Positions 9,192 to 17,424 of a DNA stretch of 64,000 nt are shown piece after piece. This DNA comes from Pseudomonadota bacterium (lineage in GTDB: Bacteria; Bdellovibrionota_B; Oligoflexia; Oligoflexales; CAIYRB01). The DNA lies in NCBI GenBank assembly GCA_026390435.1, contig JAPLFY010000028.1, forward strand, positions 1 to 64,000. The letters run 5' to 3'. Each line of letters begins with the position of its first letter. The stretch's first letter is position 1. The notes beneath the pieces were generated by a model, which saw only the letters and a program-made list of their open reading frames with translations, was not told the origin of the DNA and made no database searches. The position numbers and the translations under genes were made by a program.

Positions 9192-10163
9192 TCAGGGTGA
9201 AAGCCAGCATGCTGCCTCATGACCAGGTGCCACCGACCTGAGTGGTGGTTCCTGCTCGCGGCACTTGGCATGCACATGTTTACAACGGTCCTGAAAGCGG
9301 CACCCCTTCGGCAGATTCGCCAAACTGGGCACCGTGCCCTCAATGGTAGGCAAGTATTCTGTCTTGTGGCCCAGACGCGGAATACTATTTAAGAGGCCAA
9401 CCGAATAGGGGTGAGTGGGTGCGCGAAAGATTGCTTCCACACTACCCTGCTCGGCAATTCTTCCCGCATACATCACGATGACGTAATCACAGACTTCCGC
9501 AACCACACCAAGATCATGTGTGATCAATAAGATAGCCATATTGAGTTCGCGCTGTAGATTCGCCATCAGATCAAGAATCTGGGCTTGAATCGTTACGTCC
9601 AGCGCTGTCGTTGGCTCGTCGGCAATCAGTAATTCCGGCCGGCATGCTAATGCCATCGCAATCATGATTCGCTGACGCATACCGCCCGAAAGTTGGTGCG
9701 GATATTCATCGACCCGCTGTTCGGGAGCCGCCATCCGCACGAGGCGCAGCATCTCGATGGAACGCTCACGCGCCTCTTTCTTGCTTGCACCGCGGTGAAT
9801 CCGAAATACCTCGCCAATCTGATCACCGATAGTGAACACCGGATTCAGGCTGGTCATTGGTTCTTGAAAGATCATGCTGATGCGATTACCGCGGAGTCTG
9901 CGCATCTGCGGCTCACTCAACTTAACGATGTCCTCGCCGCCGAAGATGATCTTGCTACTCGGCTCAATCCGTCCAGGAGGGGATTGAATTAAACGCAAGA
10001 TCGACAGCGACGTCACACTTTTGCCGCAGCCAGACTCACCAACCAACCCAACAGTCTGTCCCTTGTTGATGGAAAAGCTGATGTCGTCCACAGCACGAAT
10101 CAGACCGCGGTCCGTTCGGAAGCTGGTGACTAGGTGTTCGACCCGCAGCAATGAGTCTGTCAT
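9192..10163 (-). CDS. dppD: Oligopeptide/dipeptide ABC transporter ATP-binding protein (DppD/OppD type)
   Basis: Partner ATPase to dppF downstream. Walker [11 protein letters not shown]-loop [12 protein letters not shown], signature LSGGMRQR, Walker [15 protein letters not shown] and H-loop [10 protein letters not shown] are present. A Cys-containing C-terminal extension ([11 protein letters not shown]...KC...AC) matches the oligo_HPY domain. 323 residues is the normal length. With no membrane subunits nearby, the pair may serve the OppBC permeases encoded near 48-51 kb, which however have their own ATPases, or permeases encoded elsewhere. Confidence 0.93.
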   Translation of the reverse strand: MTDSLLRVEHLVTSFRTDRGLIRAVDDISFSINKGQTVGLVGESGCGKSVTSLSILRLIQSPPGRIEPSSKIIFGGEDIVKLSEPQMRRLRGNRISMIFQEPMTSLNPVFTIGDQIGEVFRIHRGASKKEARERSIEMLRLVRMAAPEQRVDEYPHQLSGGMRQRIMIAMALACRPELLIADEPTTALDVTIQAQILDLMANLQRELNMAILLITHDLGVVAEVCDYVIVMYAGRIAEQGSVEAIFRAPTHPYSVGLLNSIPRLGHKTEYLPTIEGTVPSLANLPKGCRFQDRCKHVHAKCREQEPPLRSVAPGHEAACWLSP

Positions 10164-10250
10164 AGTTGATCCAGGTTAAGTCACCGTTAGATTTAATTAA
10201 TCTAGCCGCTTCTAGGAGTGCGGGCAAGTCCCCCGCAAGCGACTCCAACG

Positions 10251-10943
10251 CTAGTCGAGTTTGACCCACTTGATGCTATAGTCGCCGGCTCCAGTCAGAG
10301 ATCCGGCAGCACCAGGCACGCGCGGCAAACACCAGGTCAGCTGCTCATGAAAGAATAAGTGATGGCGCCAATCAATCTGCGCACAGGACGCTAGGCCACT
10401 GCCTAACGGCGGCAGCCTTAGAGTCATCGTTCTCCCGCCGTCGACCATACCAAGAATGACCGTACTACCATCATCGCTGCGATTTGCTAGCCTCTGCAGC
10501 CAGGACTGCGGGTAGATCGACTGTAGTAGGCAAGGCACCTCATCTGCCTTAATCGGAATCGGGTCACCGTCCACCACCAACCAATTGTCTCCATCTATAG
10601 TCACGGACGGTATCCGGTTAGCCAACGGCCCTCTCATCCGAATGGAAGTGCCTTGATGCTTAGCCGCCACAATCGTCGCACCAATCGGGTCAGTAACCTC
10701 CAGCTCCCAACGGTCCGCGTCACGAGCCACCCAATTGACCTCGGCACTGCCTTGAAATGCGCTGTGGGCATAAACCTGCACGGTTGCCGCCCCATCACCT
10801 GGATTACACAGACTAAACCAGGGCTTAACCACTACTGGTATGGCAGGCGCTGGCGATGGAGCCATCGTTTGACAGCCCGTAGCCATGCTCGTCAGCACAA
10901 CCAACCAAAGCCAACAGGTGCCAAGCTTGGGATACGTGGTCAT
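10251..10943 (-). CDS. LolB-like outer-membrane lipoprotein (divergent)
   Basis: A lipoprotein signal peptide ends at MATGCQ, near residue 24. The body has a LolB-like pattern: an alternating beta segment with FQGSAEVNW, then DRWELEVTDPIGATIV, followed by a region rich in WLQRLANR. LolB accepts lipoproteins from LolA and inserts them into the outer membrane. Supporting context: the gene overlaps by 4 bp the end of a 591-residue TPR lipoprotein, the same order as the TPR gene PA4667 and lolB in Pseudomonas. The match is weak at residue level, so it may instead be an unrelated lipoprotein. Confidence 0.5.
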   Translation of the reverse strand: MTTYPKLGTCWLWLVVLTSMATGCQTMAPSPAPAIPVVVKPWFSLCNPGDGAATVQVYAHSAFQGSAEVNWVARDADRWELEVTDPIGATIVAAKHQGTSIRMRGPLANRIPSVTIDGDNWLVVDGDPIPIKADEVPCLLQSIYPQSWLQRLANRSDDGSTVILGMVDGGRTMTLRLPPLGSGLASCAQIDWRHHLFFHEQLTWCLPRVPGAAGSLTGAGDYSIKWVKLD

Positions 10944-12715
10944 TGAGTTTCCGTTACCTTCTTTTCGATCCGCTGCTTATCTGAGTCCTCGATGCTACTG
11001 CGCAACGCTTTTTGATACATCGCATGAGCACCGGCCTTATCGCTCATCGCCTTTTTGACATCACCTAAGTGCTCAAAAATCACGCCTTCGTTTGGCTCCA
11101 TTTTCACAGCTTGCTCGAGCGTCACGTGAGCTTTCTTGTAATCACCCTTTTGGTAGTAAAGCCAACCCAATGAGTCTAAGTAAAAGCCGTCGTTGGGTTT
11201 GAGCTTAAGAGCGGTAGTGATCAGCTGTTCCGCCTCATCGAAGTGTTCGCCCTTTTCGGCAAAAAGATAGCCTAGGAAGTTAAGGGCGCTGCTATTTTCC
11301 GGGTCGACTTTGATGACCTGCCGCATCGTCGCAATGCAGGCGTCACGCTTGCCAGCCTTTTCCTCATAAACACCTTTTATGAACAACAAACGTGGTTTAT
11401 CGGGGTACTTCTTATAGCCCGCATCTGCCGCGCGCCAAGCGTCGTCGTAGTGTCCCGTATCACCAAATACACCAGCAATCACCCCGTAGGCTTCCCAAGT
11501 GGCTTGCGGGTCGTCGAGTAGTTTTCTGGCCAGTTCGTAGGCCTCATTAGCCCGCTTCTTATCTTTCGCGATAATCATCAGAATGCGGAAATCAGCATCT
11601 TTTCGCAGCGGTGAATTGGCCGCTATGCCCTGGTACAAATCCAGTGCCTTAGTGAATTGGTCCATCCTTTCTTGACCGAAGGCTGCCAGGTAGCGCACGC
11701 GATCGGAATCCGGGTAACTCTTCACCAGCTGATCAAGTAGGCGCGCCGCTTCATCATTGCGTTTGAGCTCCCAAAGCAAAATCGCCTTTTGCATCTGCAC
11801 GGCGGGCTTAGCCTCGCCGCCTTGCTTGATCATCTCGTCGAGGAGTTCGATAGCACTGTCGAGATTGCCAAGCTCGCGGTACAAATCCACCATCCGTCCG
11901 GTTAGTTCTTCATCGGTCGGATCGAGGTGGTAGAGCTGTTCATAAATACGCACAGCCTGCTTCAACTTACCATTCAGCTGGAGAGTGATCGCATAAATTT
12001 GTGTGAGTTGAGGATTTGCACTTTGCATCTCCCAAGCCCGCCTAGCCGGAACCAAGGCCTCTTTGTGCTGAGAATTGATCAAATACAGTCGGCTGAGTTG
12101 TGACCATCCCGCGACCGAAGAAGGGACGTGGCGGGTCAACTCTTTAGCAACGACAATGGCTTTGTGAGTTTGTTTGGTATTCTGATACAGGTCAGCAAGC
12201 TCGAGAAAAGCCGCCTCATTTTGCGGGTCGAGCTCAATACATTTCTCTAGCTGAGTGATAGCGTCGCTTGCTTGCCCTTCGAGAGCCAGCATATTGCCGT
12301 ATAGGTAGCGAAGCTGAGCTTCCCGTGGGTACAGTAACACCATTTTACGGGCATCAATCAGAGCATCGGCACGGTCACCGGCGGCAGCACGCGCAGCCAA
12401 CACTTTACCGCCAAGAAAGGGCGTCGGATCGAGGCTGTAGGCTGACTCATAAAGCTGCAGAGCTTTTTTAGCGTCACGCTCCTTAAGCAGGGTAAATTCA
12501 GCCGCCATGAAATAATAGCTGGCAGTGGCACGGCGCTGCGACGGCGACCATAGCGCTAGCGGTACTTTGTTTGGGTCGCTTGGTTCCGTCAAATTGAGAG
12601 TGCCAGCATCCTTCGCCTGATTGCCTGGACTCGGGCTGGCGCTATGGCTGCCAGTGCTTCTGCATGCCGTAAGCCCAAGTAACGCTACGAGCCATGGCAC
12701 TGTCTTGAGACCCAT
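10940..12715 (-). CDS. Tetratricopeptide-repeat lipoprotein
   Basis: The N-terminus MGLKTVPWLVALLGLTACRS is a lipoprotein signal peptide with lipobox LTAC. After a low-complexity linker the protein is almost entirely TPR units from about residue 65 to the end, for example LYEQLYHLDPTDEELTGRMVDLYRELG and YYQKGDYKKAHVTLEQAVKM. TPR arrays act as protein-binding scaffolds; here the site is probably the periplasmic face of a membrane. AAGGAG lies five bases before the ATG. The downstream LolB-like gene overlaps its stop, indicating an operon. Confidence 0.88.
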   Translation of the reverse strand: MGLKTVPWLVALLGLTACRSTGSHSASPSPGNQAKDAGTLNLTEPSDPNKVPLALWSPSQRRATASYYFMAAEFTLLKERDAKKALQLYESAYSLDPTPFLGGKVLAARAAAGDRADALIDARKMVLLYPREAQLRYLYGNMLALEGQASDAITQLEKCIELDPQNEAAFLELADLYQNTKQTHKAIVVAKELTRHVPSSVAGWSQLSRLYLINSQHKEALVPARRAWEMQSANPQLTQIYAITLQLNGKLKQAVRIYEQLYHLDPTDEELTGRMVDLYRELGNLDSAIELLDEMIKQGGEAKPAVQMQKAILLWELKRNDEAARLLDQLVKSYPDSDRVRYLAAFGQERMDQFTKALDLYQGIAANSPLRKDADFRILMIIAKDKKRANEAYELARKLLDDPQATWEAYGVIAGVFGDTGHYDDAWRAADAGYKKYPDKPRLLFIKGVYEEKAGKRDACIATMRQVIKVDPENSSALNFLGYLFAEKGEHFDEAEQLITTALKLKPNDGFYLDSLGWLYYQKGDYKKAHVTLEQAVKMEPNEGVIFEHLGDVKKAMSDKAGAHAMYQKALRSSIEDSDKQRIEKKVTETQ

Positions 12716-12824
12716 AGGGCTCCTTCACTCAAGTCGCTAATCCAATTTGATGTTCTTGATTAAACCGCAAAGCACCGTGGCGGCGCAAAGAATTTAAGCA
12801 CGACCCCAGGGCTTATCTTATTTG

Positions 12825-13652
12825 TTAAGGCTGCAACTTGGTGCCGAGTCCGCTGACTAGTTGGGCTCTTAAGTCCCCACTGTCGGCAATTTCCTCATAA
12901 AAGATCTGAACTAAAGCCAACCCCTGTGCAGGTGCCGTTCTCCCCGCAACTCGCCGGTCGCGAGCAGCAAGGATCCCGCTAAGATCATCGGCCGCAAACT
13001 TACCGAGGCCAATATCGACCAAGGTACCAACCATGGTTCTCACCATCTGCTTGAGAAAGCCGTGACCAATGACCCAAAATTCCAGCAGTGGGCCCTGACT
13101 AATGATGTCCACAGCGAGCACCGTGCGCTCACGGGTCTTCGCCGAAGAGTCGATCGCGCAGAATGAAGTATAGTCGTGAGTGCCGACAAATTCTTTGGCC
13201 GCACGCTGCATCGCCCCTATGTCAAGCGCGGTGACCACTTGCCAACTATGTGCGACTGCCCAGGGGTTGCGGGCGACACCGCACCAAACCCGGTAGCGAT
13301 ATGCCTTACCGCGCGCTGCCAACACCGGATGGAAGTCGTGCGCCACAGGCCGGACCCCGGCGATGCCGATCTCTTTGGGCAGCAGACCATTTAGGCTTTT
13401 GATCCAGGCACGTTCTGCGTAAGGGACCTCGGTCCTGAAGGTCGCCACTTGTTGCTCCGCATGGACCCCAGTGTCGGTGCGGGCAGCGCCCGTAACGCGC
13501 ACTGGATGCCGCAACATCGTGGCTAACGCCTTTTCCAGGTGATCCTGAACGCTACCGCCCTGAGGTTGGCTTTGCCAGCCGAGAAAGGGCGTGCCGATAT
13601 ACTGCAGGTCCAGTCGGTATTTAGGGAGCGTCGATAATACCTGCTGATTCAA
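12825..13652 (-). CDS. truA: tRNA pseudouridine synthase A
   Basis: Converts uridines 38-40 in the tRNA anticodon stem-loop to pseudouridine. The active-site motif GAARTDTGVHA places the catalytic Asp at residue 60, as in E. coli TruA. Other family elements are YIGTPFLGWQSQP, GKAYRYRVW, FVGTHDYTSFC and the C-terminal GHGFLKQMVRTMVGTLVDIG. 275 residues is typical. The start is a TTG overlapping the stop of the upstream beta-barrel gene (TTGA), so expression is probably coupled to it. Confidence 0.96.
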   Translation of the reverse strand: MNQQVLSTLPKYRLDLQYIGTPFLGWQSQPQGGSVQDHLEKALATMLRHPVRVTGAARTDTGVHAEQQVATFRTEVPYAERAWIKSLNGLLPKEIGIAGVRPVAHDFHPVLAARGKAYRYRVWCGVARNPWAVAHSWQVVTALDIGAMQRAAKEFVGTHDYTSFCAIDSSAKTRERTVLAVDIISQGPLLEFWVIGHGFLKQMVRTMVGTLVDIGLGKFAADDLSGILAARDRRVAGRTAPAQGLALVQIFYEEIADSGDLRAQLVSGLGTKLQP

Positions 13653-14701
13653 CGGATCGTCTCAAATGTAAATGCCAAACCCATGACGGTCCGACCAAAT
13701 GAAAAACTACTGCCAGCGGGCTGACCTAAAGTCTTAATCCACTCGAGATATGGTGACAAATAGATGCCGCCAATACCGATGTTACGGATGGACGCAGCCG
13801 ACATCTCATCAAATGCATTTAGCCGGATATTAGCTGCGCCACCGACGACAGTCGCATTGCGCCAGCCCGTGTTCGTCAGAGTCTTGTCCGTGGAGACGGT
13901 CACAGCGCTGAAATGGGGCACCATGGGTCTCATTGCAGCGGTCTTCGTCGTGGTGCTCCCAGTATTTGTTGAAGTAGATCCCTGCTTTTGATTGCGTGTC
14001 TCTTGGTAGTAAAGGTGCTCCCATCCGACCCAGCCATCGAGCACTAGCCATTTTTTCGGGAAGGGCGTGATCTCAGCAGTAAAGAGCACTTGCAGCGGGA
14101 TCAGTAGCATCGTCGTGGGACCATTCGCATCACGCTGAATGTCAGACGACTTCAAATTACCGAGATCCGTTGCCTGTCCACTTGTGAGCTGGGCTGCATT
14201 GCCGTCGTCCGAGTAGTAGCCAACACGCAGGCCTAAACCCATCGTCGCGTACCAGTCCCAGGCAAACCAATCCATGGCGATTTCAGGATAATCTTTCGCC
14301 CGGCCGTAAAGAGCATCGTAATACTTTAGGTTATCTCTAAACGTCGGCCTAGCCCACATAAGGCGGATGCGGTGGCTGCCAAACACGGTGTCGTCGTGGG
14401 ATTCTCCGCGGCGAAATATACGTTTGGGTTCTTCTTTTTGTTCCTGTTTTTGCTCAACTGTCGACTCTACTTTAGTCTCCGCTTTTGCCTTGTCATCGAC
14501 CACCGGCGTAGTCGCAACTGGTAGCGGCACGGGCGCCGGAGGACCGGCTTCATCTAACGGTGCCGCTTGAGCAGCACTGCCACTATCGTCCTGCGCCAAG
14601 GCCAAAGGTGATATGGCGGAAGTCATGGCGGCCGCACCTACCGTAAATGCCGCCGCGACGCATCTGGACACGGCTTTTACCGCCTTAGCAAAATCCCGCA
14701 T
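13649..14701 (-). CDS. Exported protein, probable outer-membrane beta-barrel
   Basis: A signal peptide ends near ALAQDD. It is followed by a Pro/Ala- and Lys/Glu-rich linker (residues ~40-95, with EQKQEQKEEPKR) and then about 250 residues of alternating aromatic/hydrophobic strands such as HRIRLMWARPTF, MGLGLRVGYY and WLVLDGWVGWEHLYY. The chain ends in FTFETIR, loosely like a barrel-closing strand. No specific family is certain, though MXAN_2562-type barrels from deltaproteobacteria look similar. AGGGG lies about six bases before the ATG. It overlaps truA by 4 bp. Confidence 0.65.
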   Translation of the reverse strand: MRDFAKAVKAVSRCVAAAFTVGAAAMTSAISPLALAQDDSGSAAQAAPLDEAGPPAPVPLPVATTPVVDDKAKAETKVESTVEQKQEQKEEPKRIFRRGESHDDTVFGSHRIRLMWARPTFRDNLKYYDALYGRAKDYPEIAMDWFAWDWYATMGLGLRVGYYSDDGNAAQLTSGQATDLGNLKSSDIQRDANGPTTMLLIPLQVLFTAEITPFPKKWLVLDGWVGWEHLYYQETRNQKQGSTSTNTGSTTTKTAAMRPMVPHFSAVTVSTDKTLTNTGWRNATVVGGAANIRLNAFDEMSAASIRNIGIGGIYLSPYLEWIKTLGQPAGSSFSFGRTVMGLAFTFETIR

Positions 14702-14775
14702 ATTGTCACCCCTGACTAATTAAGTCCGACCTTAGCCTTGATAACTTGAGCCATCACATTATCGCGGCGCGAGAG

Positions 14776-15789
14776 TCAATGCTTGACCCCAGCGAGCGTC
14801 TCCAAAATCTGAACCGCGTTGGTGGCCGCTCCCTTTTTCAGGTTATCAGCCACATTCCAAAATTGCAGCCATGGCGATGAGTTATGACCATACTGCAGGC
14901 GCACGCGGCTAACAAACACGCGTCCATCACCGGTCACCGTGCGCGGAGTCGGTTGTGATGCATGGTCGTCTTTCTCGTTCAACACTATGCCCTTAGCAGC
15001 ACGGAATGCATCGAGTGCTTCTGCACGGGTGATCGACTTCTTCAGCTTAACGGTGACCATCTCGCCGTGGCAATGGAAGGTCGGGACCCGAACGGTCGCG
15101 GCGAACATATCCAAATTGGGTAGACCCATAATCTTGCGGGTCTCCTGCACCATTTTGATCTCTTCATAACAGTGACCCTCGGTGTCAAAGACATCGATAC
15201 CGGGGAGCAAGTTAAAGGCAATCGGCTGGGCATAGGCCTTAGGCTCGACATCCTGAAACTTCATCTTGGCCTCAAGTTGGCCGGCTAACTCCGCGATCCC
15301 TTTTTGACCAGTGCCTGACACTGATTGATAGGTAGCCACCTGCACCAAGTCTAAACCGAAGCGGTCGGCTAAGGGCTTAAGTGCCACGACCATCTGAATC
15401 GTCGAACAATTTGGATTAGCAATAATCTGTGGCTTACTGTTCTTCACAAGTAGGTCGCCGTTTACCTCAGGCACGACCAGAGCCGTCTCAGAATCCATCC
15501 GCCAAGCGCTGCTATTATCGATGACCGTTGATCCCTGGGCGACCAAATCGCGACTGACTTCTTTTGAAAACGAGCCACCTGCACTCATCAGCACGTAAGG
15601 GATGCCCTTCAATGCTTCGGTGCTATAGGCCTCGACTTCATGCATGTGTTCTCTAAAACTAATTTTTGCGCCTCTGGACCTTAGCGAGGCAAACAGCCGT
15701 AATTTAACGTCGGTTAGTTTGGATTCTTCCAGGTCACGCACCATCTCGCGACCAACGGCCCCAGTAGCGCCTACAATTGCAACGTTCAC
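14776..15789 (-). CDS. asd: Aspartate-semialdehyde dehydrogenase
   Basis: NADP-dependent enzyme making aspartate semialdehyde for lysine/diaminopimelate, threonine and methionine synthesis. The nucleotide site is VAIVGATGAVG at residues 3-13. The catalytic Cys128 lies in IIANPNCSTIQ, and the substrate side has RVPTFHCHGEMV and a late Arg-rich GRVFVSRVR. 337 residues is normal. The start is GTG overlapping the stop of pssA (TAGTG). It is the last gene of the envelope operon, and the DAP it makes feeds peptidoglycan. Confidence 0.96.
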   Translation of the reverse strand: MNVAIVGATGAVGREMVRDLEESKLTDVKLRLFASLRSRGAKISFREHMHEVEAYSTEALKGIPYVLMSAGGSFSKEVSRDLVAQGSTVIDNSSAWRMDSETALVVPEVNGDLLVKNSKPQIIANPNCSTIQMVVALKPLADRFGLDLVQVATYQSVSGTGQKGIAELAGQLEAKMKFQDVEPKAYAQPIAFNLLPGIDVFDTEGHCYEEIKMVQETRKIMGLPNLDMFAATVRVPTFHCHGEMVTVKLKKSITRAEALDAFRAAKGIVLNEKDDHASQPTPRTVTGDGRVFVSRVRLQYGHNSSPWLQFWNVADNLKKGAATNAVQILETLAGVKH

Positions 15790-16643
15790 TAGTACTTAGC
15801 TCCTTCTGTGTCATCCGAATCATCACTCTCAGATTCAATAATTGAGTGATCTTCTAGAGGCGTGAATATCTCGTCATCTTCAGTTAATTTCTTCCACCCG
15901 AGTGCCCATTCTACAGGACCGCTCAAGGCGTAGAATGCGGCAAACAAAAAGCCGAGTGCTTCCGGCTGATACGCAAGCAGAGTGATCACAAAAAGCGACA
16001 CAGCAAGAATCGTAAAGGGCTTGATGCCCCGAATCTTAAGTACTTTGTGACTGCGGTACACGATATTGCTAACCATAGCTAGCGACAGTAACGGCGACAC
16101 AATCAGTAGGAATAATGATTTGAAGGTCGTCTCTTGAATGTACTGGTTATAAAGCTGACCTAACCATGAGTGCGGATCGTTGTGTAATTCATTAGTGACT
16201 AGCATAAACGTCGCAATGACAAATGCCGCCATCGGAATCGGCAGGCCGGTAAAGTCACCAGAGGCTTTACCAATCGAACTCTGCACGTTAAAACGCGCCA
16301 GACGGAGAGCGCCGCACGCCATAAACAAGAAGCAAATCAGCCAGCCAACGCGACCGAAGTTACTCAGTCCGTACTGGTGCATCATAATCGCCGGCGCACA
16401 ACCAAAGGACACCAAATCGCAGAGCGAATCAAACTGCACGCCGAATTCACTCGTCCCTTTAGTCAACCGCGCTACGCGACCGTCCAAAACATCAAAAACT
16501 GCCGCCAGTAAGATCGCGGCCCCCGACATAGCCCACTCGCCAGTCAGCGCCTTATTGATCGCGAAGAATCCCCAGAAGAGATTCCCAGCCGTAAGTAGGT
16601 TCGGCAAAATATAAACAGCTCCGCCGAGTTTGGGACGTTTCAC
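15789..16643 (-). CDS. pssA: CDP-diacylglycerol-serine O-phosphatidyltransferase
   Basis: Integral membrane enzyme joining CDP-diacylglycerol and serine to give phosphatidylserine, precursor of phosphatidylethanolamine. The CDP-alcohol phosphotransferase signature is complete: DGRVARLTKGTSEFGVQFDSLCD near residues 54-76. About six to eight hydrophobic spans follow. The tail is acidic and Ser-rich (SESDDSDDTEG). CdsA in the same operon supplies its substrate. Overlaps tsaB by 4 bp and asd by 1 bp. Confidence 0.94.
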   Translation of the reverse strand: MKRPKLGGAVYILPNLLTAGNLFWGFFAINKALTGEWAMSGAAILLAAVFDVLDGRVARLTKGTSEFGVQFDSLCDLVSFGCAPAIMMHQYGLSNFGRVGWLICFLFMACGALRLARFNVQSSIGKASGDFTGLPIPMAAFVIATFMLVTNELHNDPHSWLGQLYNQYIQETTFKSLFLLIVSPLLSLAMVSNIVYRSHKVLKIRGIKPFTILAVSLFVITLLAYQPEALGFLFAAFYALSGPVEWALGWKKLTEDDEIFTPLEDHSIIESESDDSDDTEGAKY

Positions 16644-17401
16644 GCTGGCGACTCCTTGCGGTTTGGTTGTGACACACTTGCTTGCAGACGTTCCTCTGCA
16701 GTCGATAAACGCAAATAACGTGGCTCCGGCAGCTCAACTTTAAAGCCGTCCGGCCATGCCGCCGCAACTTGATCAGCCAAAATATCCAAGGCCATTCTGC
16801 TTGCAGATGCAGCCGTCAGACTCACGACCTTATGTCCAGCGTTGGCAGCAGCAGCGGCCAACAGTGGCCAATCGCCAACAATCACAATTTGGCAAGCGGC
16901 TGGCAACTGCGCCAACAACTGTGGTGCTAACTGCTCACAATCTACAAGCATGGACCTCATCGGTACCAAAGAACTCTCCGGGGCCGGCGCCACCGCCGCA
17001 AATCCGTGGGTGCGCGTGGCTGGAAGAAATACGGCCGCATCGCGCTGATTAGCCAGCGCCAAGGCCAAGGCCTCCAAAGTAGACACGGGATAAATCGGCA
17101 GCGCCCGTGCAGAAGCAGCCTGCAGGCCGAAAACAAAAGCCATACCAATTTTGATGCCGGTAAAAGAACCAGGGCCGGTCGCTGCCGCAAGCCCAACCAG
17201 ACTATCCATAGTTAACGAAGTGGCAGCGAGTGCCGCCTGGGTCAACCTGCTAATCGCCGATAGCGCACCCATATTCTCGCTATGGGCACCGTGCCAAAGC
17301 AGTCTACTTCGGCCGATCTTCTCCCCAGGCGCTGCATCAATTAATGCAATCTGCACCCCTGCTAGACTTGCGTCCACAAACAGAATGGGAACGATCGGCA
17401 T
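16640..17401 (-). CDS. tsaB: tRNA threonylcarbamoyladenosine biosynthesis protein TsaB
   Basis: TsaB dimerises with TsaD in the complex that adds t6A37 to ANN-decoding tRNAs. The start ILFVDAS matches the ASKHA fold, and the key motif AAATGPGSFTGIKIGMAFVFGL is clear. The frame is open from 17467, but that extension lies mostly inside the end of rseP. The ATG at 17401 (MPIVPILFVDAS), 23 bp after the rseP stop, gives a normal N-terminus; no strong Shine-Dalgarno is visible. C-terminal YLRLSTAEERLQ resembles the usual PxYLR ending. Confidence 0.88.
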   Translation of the reverse strand: MPIVPILFVDASLAGVQIALIDAAPGEKIGRSRLLWHGAHSENMGALSAISRLTQAALAATSLTMDSLVGLAAATGPGSFTGIKIGMAFVFGLQAASARALPIYPVSTLEALALALANQRDAAVFLPATRTHGFAAVAPAPESSLVPMRSMLVDCEQLAPQLLAQLPAACQIVIVGDWPLLAAAAANAGHKVVSLTAASASRMALDILADQVAAAWPDGFKVELPEPRYLRLSTAEERLQASVSQPNRKESPA

Positions 17402-17424
17402 GATGCTAAATGTCGGCTCACTGT

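Noticed and set aside
10036-10269. 77-codon minus-strand frame between the LolB-like gene and dppD
   Set aside because: About 130 of its bases overlap the start of dppD in another frame; the short remaining part has no ribosome site and no family look.
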